Shown: piece by piece, positions 47,369 to 57,175 of the stretch
Position numbering within the stretch: the stretch's first letter is position 1
How the letters are laid out: each line of letters begins with the position of its first letter
NCBI GenBank assembly: GCA_002309855.1
Contig: DBYD01000054.1
Coordinates: forward strand, 343 to 62,143
Reading direction: 5' to 3'
Length of the DNA stretch: 61,801 nt
Source: Bacteroidales bacterium UBA1195
Lineage (GTDB): Bacteria > Bacteroidota > Bacteroidia > Bacteroidales > WCHB1-69
Made by a program: the position numbers and the translations under genes
The notes under the pieces: generated by a model
The model's input: only the letters and a program-made list of their open reading frames with translations
Told to the model about the DNA's origin: nothing
The model's database searches: none

Positions 47369-49225
47369 ATGAGCGAAAAAAGCGAGAAATTGTTTTCGGA
47401 GTTTCCGGAAATCAGCACCCCTGAATGGGAGGCGGCCATTGAAAAGGACCTGAAAGGCGCCGACTACAACAAGAAACTGGTATGGAAGACCGATGAGGGT
47501 TTTTCCGTGAAACCATACTACCGGTCGGAGGATCTGGAGGGGTTGGAATACCTTGCCTCGCAACCGGGGCAGTTCCCATACGTCCGCGGCGCATCGGCCG
47601 AAAACAACCGCTGGCGCATCGTTGAGGAGGTTCCTGAATGCGACCCTGCCGAAGCCAACCGTTCGGCCCGCACCAGCCTCTCAAAAGGTGCCGACGCCAT
47701 CGTGTTCAACGTCAGCAAAGTCGCCGATGTGCAAACGTTTGAGCAGCTGATAGATGGCATTAACCTGAAGGATACCGTCCTCTATTTCAAGAAGCCGGAA
47801 TGCCCCGTGAAATTCTCCGCCCTGTTGGCAGATTGGGCTGCAGGACATCCGCAGGAGGCGATCATGCTGCAGGGCGCACTCTTCTTCGACCCTGTCATGG
47901 ACATGCTTCTGCAAGGGAAATTCTACCACAATCGTGAAAAGGACATGGATGAGGCCATCGATGCCATGCGGCGTCTGATACCGCTGGCCCCGCACTTCTG
48001 CCCGATAAGCGTCATGGGGCACCTGTTCGGCAACTGCGGCGCCTCCAAAATACAGGAGATGGCCTACAGCCTGAACATCGCCAACGAATACCTCGCATAC
48101 GCGACAGACCACGGCCTGGATATCCGCGACGCGGCCACGCACCTTCACTTCACCTTCTCCATCGGATCGGACTATTTCATGGAGATTGCCAAGCTGCGTG
48201 CGCTCCGCCTGCTCTGGGCCACCCTCACCGCACAATACGGCGCCGACAACGGCGAAAGCGCCAGGCTGCGGCAGCTGAGCATCGCCTCATCTTGGGACAA
48301 GACCCTCTTCGACGCGCACATCAACATCCTGCGTAACACCACGGAAGGCATGAGCGCCGCCATAGGTGGTGCGGAGGCCATCCTGCTCCATCCCTTTGAC
48401 GAGGCTTATAAGGATTCCGACGAATTCTCCCGCCATATCGCACGCAACGCCCAGATTATCCTTAAGGAGGAGTCACACTTCGACCGCGTGGTGGACCCCG
48501 CCGCAGGCTCCTACTATCTTGAAAACCTCACCAACGCCATGCTTGAGCAGGCCTGGAACCTTTTCCGCGAGACTGAAAAGGCCGGCGGCATCATTGAGAT
48601 GGGACTGAAAGGCGAAATCAAGGCTGCGGTTGAGGAATCCTGCAACAAGCGCAACCTGCAGATAGCGACCCGCAGGCGCACCATTCTCGGCACCAACCAG
48701 TACCCCAACCTTACGGAGAGCGTCTCCGAAAAGATCGTTTCAATGGAGCGTCCGCAGTACCCGGGACTCCAGCCCTACCGCGGAGCCATCCCGTTCGAGC
48801 GTCTGCGCCTTGAGACCGAGCAGTGGGCCGCCAAGCACGGCGGCAAACCGAAAGTGTTCCTCTTCAAGATAGGGAACCTCGCCATGCGGCAGGCACGCGC
48901 CGGATTCGTCACCAACTTCTTCGGCTGCGCCGGATACCAGATTGTGGAGACGGCCGGTTACGCCACCGCCGCTGAAGGCATAGCCGATGCGGTCGGAAGC
49001 AAGGCCGCCATCGTGGCTGTCTGCAGCTCCGACGACGAATATCCCACCTACGCGCCTGAGATTATCGCCGAAGTCAAGAAGCAGTGCCCGCAAAGCATCT
49101 GCATCATCGCAGGCAATCCGGAGAGCATGGAGGAACTGAAGGCTGCCGGTGCGGAGGACTTCATCCACGTCCGCACCAACATCCTTGAAAGCCTGACCGA
49201 TTACAACAAAAAGATTTTAAAATAA
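47369..49225 (+). CDS. mutA: Methylmalonyl-CoA mutase small (beta) subunit
   Basis: 618 residues. The start (EISTPEWEAAIEKDLKGADYNKKLVWKTDEGFSVKPYY) and the TIM-barrel segments are typical of the small subunit. The C-terminal Rossmann-like domain (NFFGCAGYQIVETAG) lacks the DxHxxG cobalamin motif, as expected for the non-catalytic chain. It pairs with MutB to interconvert succinyl-CoA and methylmalonyl-CoA in propionate formation. Normally mutB follows; here rnfB begins 5 nt later, and no mutB is in the window. Confidence 0.92.
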   Translation: MSEKSEKLFSEFPEISTPEWEAAIEKDLKGADYNKKLVWKTDEGFSVKPYYRSEDLEGLEYLASQPGQFPYVRGASAENNRWRIVEEVPECDPAEANRSARTSLSKGADAIVFNVSKVADVQTFEQLIDGINLKDTVLYFKKPECPVKFSALLADWAAGHPQEAIMLQGALFFDPVMDMLLQGKFYHNREKDMDEAIDAMRRLIPLAPHFCPISVMGHLFGNCGASKIQEMAYSLNIANEYLAYATDHGLDIRDAATHLHFTFSIGSDYFMEIAKLRALRLLWATLTAQYGADNGESARLRQLSIASSWDKTLFDAHINILRNTTEGMSAAIGGAEAILLHPFDEAYKDSDEFSRHIARNAQIILKEESHFDRVVDPAAGSYYLENLTNAMLEQAWNLFRETEKAGGIIEMGLKGEIKAAVEESCNKRNLQIATRRRTILGTNQYPNLTESVSEKIVSMERPQYPGLQPYRGAIPFERLRLETEQWAAKHGGKPKVFLFKIGNLAMRQARAGFVTNFFGCAGYQIVETAGYATAAEGIADAVGSKAAIVAVCSSDDEYPTYAPEIIAEVKKQCPQSICIIAGNPESMEELKAAGAEDFIHVRTNILESLTDYNKKILK

Positions 49226-49230
49226 ACGAC

Positions 49231-50049
49231 ATGTTATACGCCATACTTATCCTGAGCATCATCGGCATACTTGCCGCCGTCATCCTCTATTTCGTCTCAC
49301 AGAAGTTCAAGGTTGAGGAGGATCCGAGAATCGAAACCATCACAGAGGCCCTGCCCGGCGCCAACTGCGGCGGATGCGGCTACGCGGGCTGCCACGCCTT
49401 GGCCGAAGCCATTGTCAGGACCGGCACCTCAAAGGGTATAACCTGCACCGCAGGAGGCAGCGAAGTTGCAGCCAAGGTTGCGGAAATCATGGGCGAGAAG
49501 GCGGAGGCCTCCGCTCCGAAAAAGGCGGTTGTGCGCTGCAACGGGAGCTGCGGCAACGCACCGGCAAAATACCACTACGACTCCGCACAGACCTGCGCCT
49601 ACGCCAACATGTTGGGCGCCGGTGAAAGCGGCTGCGCCTTCGGATGCCTCGGCATGGGCGACTGTGTCCGCGCCTGCGGCTTCGGCGGCATCGCCATCGA
49701 TCCGGAGAGCGGACTGCCCCGCATCAATCCGGAACGCTGTGTAGCCTGCGGCTCCTGCGTTAAGGCCTGCCCGAGGCAGATTATCGAAATCCGCACGCTC
49801 CTGAACGAAAACATAATCTTTGTGGCCTGCCGCAACCAGGAAAAGGGCGGTGAAGCCAAAAAGAACTGCTCCGCCGCCTGCATCGGCTGCAAGAAATGCG
49901 AGAAGAACTGCCCGCAGGCAGCCATCACGGTGGAGAACAACCTCGCCCATATCAACGACGCGCTGTGCAACGGCTGCGGCACCTGTCTGGCCAACTGCCC
50001 GACCGGAGCCATCCACAGCCTGATGCCAATCCAAAAAGCGGAGGCATGA
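49231..50049 (+). CDS. rnfB: RnfB-like electron transport iron-sulfur protein
   Basis: 272 residues. It has an N-terminal membrane anchor (LYAILILSIIGILAAVILYFV). The RnfB four-cysteine cluster is C46, C49, C54 and C72 in LPGANCGGCGYAGC and beyond. Three ferredoxin-type clusters follow: CVACGSCVKACP, CIGCKKCEKNCP and CNGCGTCLANCP. In the Rnf complex it takes electrons from ferredoxin. The other rnf genes do not follow. Its stop overlaps the start of the aminopeptidase gene as ATGA, so translation is coupled. Confidence 0.88.
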   Translation: MLYAILILSIIGILAAVILYFVSQKFKVEEDPRIETITEALPGANCGGCGYAGCHALAEAIVRTGTSKGITCTAGGSEVAAKVAEIMGEKAEASAPKKAVVRCNGSCGNAPAKYHYDSAQTCAYANMLGAGESGCAFGCLGMGDCVRACGFGGIAIDPESGLPRINPERCVACGSCVKACPRQIIEIRTLLNENIIFVACRNQEKGGEAKKNCSAACIGCKKCEKNCPQAAITVENNLAHINDALCNGCGTCLANCPTGAIHSLMPIQKAEA

Positions 50050-51338
50050 GGTACCCGGAAATCGACCCCGGCTTTTTTGTCCGGAACCGCCAGAAGCTGG
50101 TTTCGCTCCTTCCTGACAACGCCGCAGTGCTGGTGGTCTCCAACGACGAGATGCCCGACTCCGGCGATGAGACCCATCCATTCCACCAGAACCCCGACCT
50201 CTTCCACCTGACCGGCATCGACCAGGAGCAGACTCTGCTGCTGCTCTGCCCCAACCATTCCAATCCCGAATGCCGCGAACAGCTCTTCATAGTGCGCACC
50301 AATCCGACCATTGAAATCTGGAACGGGTACAAGTACACCACGGAACATGCCTCCCGCGTCTCCGGCATACGAAATGTGCGCTGGAGGGATGATTTCGAAC
50401 CAGCCCTGAAGGAGGTGATGGCTGAGGCCGGAACTCTATACATGGGACTGGACGAGGACTGGAAATGCTCCTTTGAGGTGGAGAAGCAGACACAGCGTTT
50501 CTGCAGGAAAATCCAACAGCAGTTCCCGCTTCACCAGTTGGGACGGCTGGCTCCAGTCATGCGCGAGCTGCGCCTTCGCAAGGAGCCTGTGGAGATAGAC
50601 CTGATCAGTAAAGCGGTCGGCATAACCGCAAGGGCTTTCGACCGCGTACTGCACAGCATACGGCCGGGCATGGCGGAATATGAAGCTGAGGCTGAAATCA
50701 CCTACGAGTTCATCCGTAGCGGCGCATCGGGACACGCCTTCTCCCCCATTGCCGCCTCCGGCAAGGACACCTGCGTCCTACATTATATTAAAAATGACAA
50801 GATATGCAAGGATGGCGACCTGCTGCTGCTGGATTTCGGCTGCCGCTACGCCAACTACCATAGCGACATAAGCCGTACAATCCCGGTAAACGGCCACTTC
50901 ACGCCGAGGCAGCGCCAGGTATATGAGGCGTGCCACCGCATCTACACGGAGGCGAAGAGACACTACATTCCCGGCATGACCATCAACAAGCTGAACCGGA
51001 TTGTCCACAAGCTTATGGAAAAGGAGCTGATAGGGCTCGGACTCTTCACAGCGGAGGATGTGGCCGACAACAACGGCGACGCGCTGCCGCTCATCCGGAA
51101 ATACTACATGCACAACATCGGCCACTTCCTCGGTCTTGACACCCACGATGTGGGCAACCGCGAGGTGGTGTTTGAACCGGGCATGATTGTCACATGCGAA
51201 CCGGGAATCTACATTGCCGATGAGGGCATCGGTGTCCGGATCGAGACCGACATGCTGGTGGCGGACTCCCCCATCGACCTTGGCGCGGAGATACCCTCCG
51301 GTGCGGATGAAATAGAAAAAATTATAAACAGCAAATAA
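50046..51338 (+). CDS. pepP: Xaa-Pro aminopeptidase (aminopeptidase P family)
   Basis: 430 residues from the ATG at 50046, which overlaps the rnfB stop; the frame open to 49896 lies inside rnfB. The pita-bread metal ligands are all there: LLLDFGCRY, HSDISRTIPVNG, NIGHFLGLDTHDVG, TCEPGIYI and GVRIETDML. It removes N-terminal residues ahead of proline. An N-terminal creatinase-like domain is present. It is probably co-transcribed with the secreted C10 protease that follows 8 nt later. Confidence 0.93.
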   Translation: MRYPEIDPGFFVRNRQKLVSLLPDNAAVLVVSNDEMPDSGDETHPFHQNPDLFHLTGIDQEQTLLLLCPNHSNPECREQLFIVRTNPTIEIWNGYKYTTEHASRVSGIRNVRWRDDFEPALKEVMAEAGTLYMGLDEDWKCSFEVEKQTQRFCRKIQQQFPLHQLGRLAPVMRELRLRKEPVEIDLISKAVGITARAFDRVLHSIRPGMAEYEAEAEITYEFIRSGASGHAFSPIAASGKDTCVLHYIKNDKICKDGDLLLLDFGCRYANYHSDISRTIPVNGHFTPRQRQVYEACHRIYTEAKRHYIPGMTINKLNRIVHKLMEKELIGLGLFTAEDVADNNGDALPLIRKYYMHNIGHFLGLDTHDVGNREVVFEPGMIVTCEPGIYIADEGIGVRIETDMLVADSPIDLGAEIPSGADEIEKIINSK

Positions 51339-51346
51339 TCACACAC

Positions 51347-53899
51347 ATGAAAAGAATCTTCATTTTGATAGTCACCTGCCTTATGGCAGTTTCCGCTTCC
51401 GCGCAAAAGGTGGATGTCGCGATAGCACTTAAAGTTGCTGAAAACTTCTATGCAGGACAAAACCGGCAGAAAGCGGCCCCGCAATTGGAGCTCTACGTTG
51501 TGCAACAGGCCGAAGGAATGCAAAAGTCGGCGGAACAGCCCGTCTCCTACTACATCTTCAATGACGGCGTCCAGGGCTTTGTGATGGTGGCGGGCGACTA
51601 CCGCATCAGCCCGATTTTGGGATATTCCACCACAAACAGCTTCGACACCACCGGCATGCCGGACAACCTGCGCTGGTGGCTGCAGATGTACCGTGATGAG
51701 ATCGCACAATACATTTCCGAGGCGGAAACCTCCGCAGCCGATGCGCTTTGGGAGGCCTACCGCGAGGGAAACATCGCCGTCACAATGGGAACGACAGCAG
51801 TCGCACCGTTAGTGAAGACAAAGTGGAACCAGGGATGGCCCTACAACAACCTCTGCCCCTACGACAGCAAGGCCAAGCACCGCTGCCCCTCCGGCTGCGT
51901 GGCAACGGCCATGGCACAGGTGCTGAAATTCTGGAACTATCCCCAAAAGGGTGTCGGCTCCCACAGCTTCAACCATACCAAATATGGAAACCTCTCCGCC
52001 AACTTCGGTGCAACCACCTACGACTGGGCGCACATGAACAACACCTATCCCAGCGGCAGCGACACAGTGTCGCGCATGGCTGTCGCAACGCTGATGTACC
52101 ACTGCGGCGTTAGCGTTGACATGGAATACGACACAAACGGCAGCGGCGCGGTCGTATACATGCCGGACCGCTACGTGCAGTACTACGGCTTCTACGACGC
52201 ACGCACCGCACTTAAAAACTATTTCGACTGTGACACCGTGCTCGGCTATTACCGTTCCGACTACAACAACCTTACCACATGGACAAACCTGCTGAAAAGC
52301 GAGTTGGATGCCGGACGGCCAATCCTTTACGCCGGAACCGGCAATGCAGGAGGACACGCCTTCGTATGTGACGGCTACGACGCAAACGGCAAATTCCACA
52401 TCAACTGGGGATGGGGCGGCACCTCCGACGGCTATTTCGGCATTTCGGCGCTGAACCCCTCCGCACTTGGTACAGGCGGCGGAGCCGGAGGCTTCAACAC
52501 AAACCAGCAGGCGCTTTTTGTCCGTCCCGGCACAAAGGAGACCGAGCACTACGACCTGCGGCTCTACAAGCAGCTCACCATCAGCCGCGACACCGTTCCG
52601 CTGAGTTCGCCTTTCAGCATAACTGCCCTGATTGCCAACTACGGCGACAGCAGCTATGCCGGAGCCTTCGCCATGGGCGTATACAAGAGTGACGGCAGCT
52701 TTGTCGGCTACATGGACACCAAGAACAACCGCACGCTCAAAAACGGATATTATGATTCCATAGTGTTCTCCACCACCGGCATGTCCTCCCTGAGCAACGG
52801 TATCTACTACGCCAAGGCCTTCTACAAGAAAGGGGAAAGCTGGAAGGAGATTAACGGCGGCAACCACACCAACAAGCTCACCTTCTTTGTAGGAACCGGT
52901 GCCAGCATGGAATATGACCTCCGGCTTTACAGCGTGCTGAGTGCAAGTAGCGAGCCTGTTATTGTCGGGAACACCTTCTACATCTACAGCTCTATCGGCA
53001 ACTATGATGTCAAGAACTTCAACGGAACCATCGCGGTTAACATCTATAACGAGGACGGCACCCAGATGGGCGTTTACGGACAGACAAAAATCGGGGAGCC
53101 GCTGCAGGCGGGGAAGTATGTCCCCAACTTCAAATGCAACTTCAACGCTGACCACGGGCTGCCGGCAGGCACCTACATAGCCAGCCTTGTATACACGACC
53201 GACGAGGATGACACATGGCACCTGATCGGTGACGGCAACTACAGCAACCGGCTGACATTCCGCATCTCCGATGGCAGCGGATATATCATGAAACTCTACA
53301 GCCCGCTGAGAATAAGCGCCGATCCCGTTCCTTACAACTCGGCCTTCAACATTACGGTCTCCATCCTCAACCAGGGTGAGGACGCCTACTCCAACGGCAA
53401 GCTTGCAATGGGCATTTTCGACACACAGGACAATCTGGTCGGTTTTGTTCAGACCTACGAAAACATCTCACTGGGCATCCACAAATTTTTCAACAACGTC
53501 AGATTCTCCACCAACGGAATGCCTGAACTTGTGGCCGGCGGCAGCTATGTGGCCAAGGCATGCATGTATAACAACAAGACAAACGAATGGGACGTCGTAT
53601 TGAGCGGAAACTACACGAACGCGCTTCCTTTCAGCATCAAGCAGGGGGTCGGCATTGCTGAGGCAAAATCCGGAGATGGAACGCCACACCCCAACCCCAC
53701 CGCAGGAATTGTCACACTCAAACTGAATGGCGGAACCACCACCATAAAGGTGACGGATGCGGTCGGGAGGCTTCTTTTCACAGAGACCGCCGGTGAGGGC
53801 GAACACATCATCAACCTTAGCGGTTTCAGCGAGGGAATCTATTTTGTACGCACCATTTGCGGAACATCCGTTACAACCCATAAGGTAATCAAACTGTAA
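51347..53899 (+). CDS. Secreted C10-family (streptopain-like) cysteine protease with type IX sorting domain
   Basis: 850 residues. Signal peptide MKRIFILIVTCLMAVSASAQ, a Spi-like propeptide (about 21-145), then the protease with nucleophile C184 in PSGCVATAMAQVLKFWNYP, H337 in GGHAFVCDGYD and the INWGWGG segment. Three beta-sandwich repeats follow, beginning YDLRLYKQLTISRD, YDLRLYSVLSASSE and IMKLYSPLRISADP (about 400-780). The last 75 residues are a type A sorting domain (PNPTAGIVTLKL to KVIKL). Expected at the cell surface, like interpain and PrtT. A TonB receptor follows 12 nt later. Confidence 0.9.
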   Translation: MKRIFILIVTCLMAVSASAQKVDVAIALKVAENFYAGQNRQKAAPQLELYVVQQAEGMQKSAEQPVSYYIFNDGVQGFVMVAGDYRISPILGYSTTNSFDTTGMPDNLRWWLQMYRDEIAQYISEAETSAADALWEAYREGNIAVTMGTTAVAPLVKTKWNQGWPYNNLCPYDSKAKHRCPSGCVATAMAQVLKFWNYPQKGVGSHSFNHTKYGNLSANFGATTYDWAHMNNTYPSGSDTVSRMAVATLMYHCGVSVDMEYDTNGSGAVVYMPDRYVQYYGFYDARTALKNYFDCDTVLGYYRSDYNNLTTWTNLLKSELDAGRPILYAGTGNAGGHAFVCDGYDANGKFHINWGWGGTSDGYFGISALNPSALGTGGGAGGFNTNQQALFVRPGTKETEHYDLRLYKQLTISRDTVPLSSPFSITALIANYGDSSYAGAFAMGVYKSDGSFVGYMDTKNNRTLKNGYYDSIVFSTTGMSSLSNGIYYAKAFYKKGESWKEINGGNHTNKLTFFVGTGASMEYDLRLYSVLSASSEPVIVGNTFYIYSSIGNYDVKNFNGTIAVNIYNEDGTQMGVYGQTKIGEPLQAGKYVPNFKCNFNADHGLPAGTYIASLVYTTDEDDTWHLIGDGNYSNRLTFRISDGSGYIMKLYSPLRISADPVPYNSAFNITVSILNQGEDAYSNGKLAMGIFDTQDNLVGFVQTYENISLGIHKFFNNVRFSTNGMPELVAGGSYVAKACMYNNKTNEWDVVLSGNYTNALPFSIKQGVGIAEAKSGDGTPHPNPTAGIVTLKLNGGTTTIKVTDAVGRLLFTETAGEGEHIINLSGFSEGIYFVRTICGTSVTTHKVIKL

Positions 53900-53911
53900 C
53901 AGTACCGAATA

Positions 53912-56293
53912 ATGAAAGTTGTCCGCTGCCTGCCTGTTCTGGTTGTCATGATCTGCCTGTCGGCTGCCAGCCTGTACGGACAGCATTCCTACAGACTTAG
54001 CGGCTGGGTAAGGGATTCGGCCAGCGGCAAACCACTTTCCGGCGCACACATTTATATTGAACAGACCTCCCAAGGGGCCTCAACGACAGACAACGGCAGC
54101 TTCAGCCTCCTGCTCGACACCGGCACCTATACACTCCGGAGCTCATACATCGGATACCAGACACGCACCATAACCCTGCGGATGCGGCCACATAACCAGC
54201 AGCTGAACATACTGCTCTGCCCGAAGGATTTTGAAGGGAAAACCATCACCGTAACCGACCGGCGAATCCGCCAGCATGTGGAGGAGAGCCAGATGGGAAG
54301 GACAGAACTCCACATGGAGGAGGTGCGGAAAATGCCTGCCTTTTTCGGGGAGAACGATGTGCTGAAAAGCATCCAGCTGCTGCCAGGCATCCAGAGTTCC
54401 GGCGAAGGAAACTCCGGATTTAATGTTCGGGGAGGCGGCATTGACCAGAACCTGATACTGCTGGACTACACCAAACTATACAATGTCGGCCATCTGTTCG
54501 GCTTTTTTTCCGTCTTTAATGCGGATGCCGTACAGTCGGCAGAAATGATGAAGGGGGACATTCCCGCCGAATATGGCGGACGACTATCCTCCGCACTGAA
54601 GGTCAGCACCCCCAACGGAGATTTCCAGCACTATCACGGCAAGTTGGGTGTCGGCCTGATTTTCTCCAACATTTTTCTGGAGGGCCCCATTGTCAAGGAG
54701 AAGGCCTCATTTCTGGTGGCAGGCCGCCGAACATACGTGGACGCGCTTATCCAGCCTTTCCTGAAAGAGACCTCATCCATGAAGGGGATGAAATTCTATT
54801 TTTATGACCTTAACGGGAAAATCACCTGGAAAATCAATCCTAACAACCACCTGTTCCTGACCGCCTACAACGGTTCTGACGCTTACGGTTTCAAAACCAA
54901 CGGCGGTGCCATCTCATCCTTTTTCCAATGGGACAACACAGCCACCTCCCTGCAATGGCTGCATTATTTCAACGCCAGCACCAGCATCAACAACCATTTT
55001 TCATTCACCAATTACGATTTCTACACAGATATGGTGATGGAAATATACCAGATCATAGCCCGTTCCGGCATCCGGGACTACCATTTCCGAAGCGATGTTG
55101 ACCAAAGCATCGGGAAACAGCAGTTCCACTACGGGGCGGAATACACCTACCACCATTTCATCCCCAACAATTACGAGGCATATTCCGGAGAAACCGCCAT
55201 GGACCTGCAGGATCGCGAAGCGCAGTTCGCCCATGATGCCGCCGCCTTCGCCTCCGCACAGCTGGAGCTTGGCAGGCGTTGGAAAGCACAGGCCGGTCTG
55301 CGATTTTCCTACTTCCAGCACACCGGTCCATACCATCATTATGTGCTGAACGAAATCGGCCAGGTTGTTGACACCATCTTCACCCCCGCCGGGCAGCGGA
55401 TAAAGGACTATATGGGGCTTGAGCCGCGCATTTCGCTGCGCTATTCGCTGGATTCAAACAAATCTGTCAAGGCGGCCTACAACCACTGCTACCAGTATGT
55501 GCAGCAGGTGAGCCTGTCGAGCATCTCCCTGCCGACCGATGCCTGGATACCCTCCACGGAGAGCACCATGCCCCAATCGTGCGACCAGGTTGCAATCGGA
55601 TGGTTCCAGAACTTTCCGAAACAGGATCTTACAGCCTCAATGGAGGCATATTACAAAAAAATGCACCACCTTACCGAATACAAGGCGGGATATTCCCCCT
55701 ACAATGAGGCGGCATACGGCTATTCCGACCCCTACACGCAGGGCGACGGCTGGTCATACGGCCTGGAATGGTTCGCCCAGAAGAACAGCGGACGTTGGAA
55801 AGGATGGTTAGGCTATACGCTCTCATGGTCGTTCCGGCAGTTTGAGCAGCTCAACAGCGGGAAGGTCTTCTGCGCAAAGAACGACCGGCGCCACGACGTT
55901 TCGCTGATGCTGGCCTACGACATCCTGCCCCAGCTGACGGCATCCCTCGTTTGGGTCTATGCCACCGGCAACACGATGACGGTGCCTGTCGGCTACTATT
56001 TTGTGGGTTACAATCTGGTTGTGGAATACAGCGGGACAAATGCCTACAGGATGGATCCGTACCATCGTATGGATTTTTCGCTGAGCTGGATGTTCCGCCG
56101 GACGGAGCACTGCGAGCACAGCCTGCAATTCTCGGTCTATAACCTGTATAACCGTAAAAATCCGTTCTTCATCAGCATACAGACCACAATGGAGGGCGAG
56201 GACATGACCAAGATGGCACTGCAGAGCCAGGCCTACCAGATGTCGCTCTTCCCCATCCTGCCCTCCCTCTCCTGGAACGTAAAGTTTCGCTAA
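53912..56293 (+). CDS. TonB-dependent receptor with carboxypeptidase-like regulatory domain
   Basis: 793 residues. Signal peptide MKVVRCLPVLVVMICLSAASLYG, a carboxypeptidase regulatory-like beta-sandwich (SGWVRDSASGKPLSGAHIYI), a plug domain with NVRGGGIDQNLILLDYTKLYN and PAEYGGRLSSALKV, then a 22-strand type barrel ending in SLSWNVKFR. No SusD partner is nearby, so it is not a SusCD pair. Its place directly after a surface protease suggests uptake of a peptide-linked nutrient (inference). Confidence 0.9.
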   Translation: MKVVRCLPVLVVMICLSAASLYGQHSYRLSGWVRDSASGKPLSGAHIYIEQTSQGASTTDNGSFSLLLDTGTYTLRSSYIGYQTRTITLRMRPHNQQLNILLCPKDFEGKTITVTDRRIRQHVEESQMGRTELHMEEVRKMPAFFGENDVLKSIQLLPGIQSSGEGNSGFNVRGGGIDQNLILLDYTKLYNVGHLFGFFSVFNADAVQSAEMMKGDIPAEYGGRLSSALKVSTPNGDFQHYHGKLGVGLIFSNIFLEGPIVKEKASFLVAGRRTYVDALIQPFLKETSSMKGMKFYFYDLNGKITWKINPNNHLFLTAYNGSDAYGFKTNGGAISSFFQWDNTATSLQWLHYFNASTSINNHFSFTNYDFYTDMVMEIYQIIARSGIRDYHFRSDVDQSIGKQQFHYGAEYTYHHFIPNNYEAYSGETAMDLQDREAQFAHDAAAFASAQLELGRRWKAQAGLRFSYFQHTGPYHHYVLNEIGQVVDTIFTPAGQRIKDYMGLEPRISLRYSLDSNKSVKAAYNHCYQYVQQVSLSSISLPTDAWIPSTESTMPQSCDQVAIGWFQNFPKQDLTASMEAYYKKMHHLTEYKAGYSPYNEAAYGYSDPYTQGDGWSYGLEWFAQKNSGRWKGWLGYTLSWSFRQFEQLNSGKVFCAKNDRRHDVSLMLAYDILPQLTASLVWVYATGNTMTVPVGYYFVGYNLVVEYSGTNAYRMDPYHRMDFSLSWMFRRTEHCEHSLQFSVYNLYNRKNPFFISIQTTMEGEDMTKMALQSQAYQMSLFPILPSLSWNVKFR

Positions 56294-56296
56294 TAC

Positions 56297-57001
56297 TCAT
56301 ACAACATCAACCGCTAAGGCGGCAAGGCTGACGATCACGTTGGGGGCTTCAAGGAGCTTGTTGGCGGCGGCCTCCATCGTGGAGCCGGTGGTGATGACAT
56401 CGTCCACCAGCAGAAGGTGCTTACCTGCTATCCGCGCCGGATCCGGCACGGCAAACACCGTGCGCACATTCTCCCACCGCTGGAAAGCGGAACGCTTCGT
56501 CTGGGTTGAGGTTGCCACCTGCCGCACCAGCACATCCGGCCAAACGGGCCTCTCCAACGCCATGGCGATTCCGGCTGCAATCTCCTCACTCTGGTTATAG
56601 CCGCGCAGCCGGAGTTTTTTCGGATGCAAGGGTATCGGCACCAGCGCATCTACCGTGAGGAACTGCGGATTCTGCCGCAACTCCTCCCCCAGCATCCGTC
56701 CGAAATAGCGTCCGATGTCGGGACGATCCTTGTACTTGAGATGATGTATCAGGGACTGAACGCCCCCACCCTTCTTGAACTTGAAAAGCGCCGCCGCCGC
56801 AACAACAGGCACACGGCCCCAAAAGAGCCTTTCGGTGTGGTTTGGCGAAAAGAGGCTGTCTTCGGTGCGGGGAAGATGAATGGAGCAATTTGTGCAGACG
56901 CATCGCTCGTTCCGCATCAGAACCTCCCCGCAGGCGGGGCAATAGTCCGGATAAAAGAGGGACAGGAAATCTCCAATCCATTGAAGGGTTGTGTATTTCA
57001 T
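56297..57001 (-). CDS. comF: ComF family phosphoribosyltransferase-like protein
   Basis: 234 residues. It has an N-terminal zinc site (YCPACGEVLMRNERCVCTNC) and a PRTase loop LLLVDDVITTGSTMEAA. The KTLRLRGYNQSE-like segment (KKLRLRGYNQSEEIA) and QTKRSAFQRWENV are ComF signatures. The family takes part in DNA uptake or its DNA-processing side, with details not fully known. It is a single gene with a promoter at 57039-57065. Confidence 0.92.
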   Translation of the reverse strand: MKYTTLQWIGDFLSLFYPDYCPACGEVLMRNERCVCTNCSIHLPRTEDSLFSPNHTERLFWGRVPVVAAAALFKFKKGGGVQSLIHHLKYKDRPDIGRYFGRMLGEELRQNPQFLTVDALVPIPLHPKKLRLRGYNQSEEIAAGIAMALERPVWPDVLVRQVATSTQTKRSAFQRWENVRTVFAVPDPARIAGKHLLLVDDVITTGSTMEAAANKLLEAPNVIVSLAALAVDVV

Positions 57002-57038
57002 TTGATTACATTTTTTAAGGGTATTATTTTTCTTTTGG

Positions 57039-57065
57039 CAAAAGTAGACAAAAAAACAATACGCT
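57039..57065 (-). promoter_or_regulatory. Promoter of comF
   Basis: Minus-strand TACTTTTG (57039-57046) with AGCG-TAT beginning 15 nt upstream. Confidence 0.6.
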
Positions 57066-57105
57066 CCCGAAAAAGAACCAACTCTTTTGCGGATGGTTAT
57101 GGCAT

Positions 57106-57113
57106 TATTTTTG
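57106..57113 (+). promoter_or_regulatory. Promoter core of the outer-membrane protein gene
   Basis: TATTTTTG with TTTG 16 nt upstream. The leader to the ATG at 57176 is about 60 nt and rich in A/T. Confidence 0.5.
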
Positions 57114-57175
57114 CGCTATATAATAATTTGAATATTAATTAAATTTATCAAATTATACATTAAAATCTATTGAAG

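Noticed and set aside
49429..50348. Long minus-strand frames opposite rnfB and pepP
   Set aside because: They are shadows of high-GC coding regions. The forward genes have complete family motifs.
51809..53221. Minus-strand frame of 470 codons opposite the C10 protease
   Set aside because: It is Val/Gly/Ala-rich without motifs. The forward frame has a signal peptide, catalytic residues and a sorting domain.
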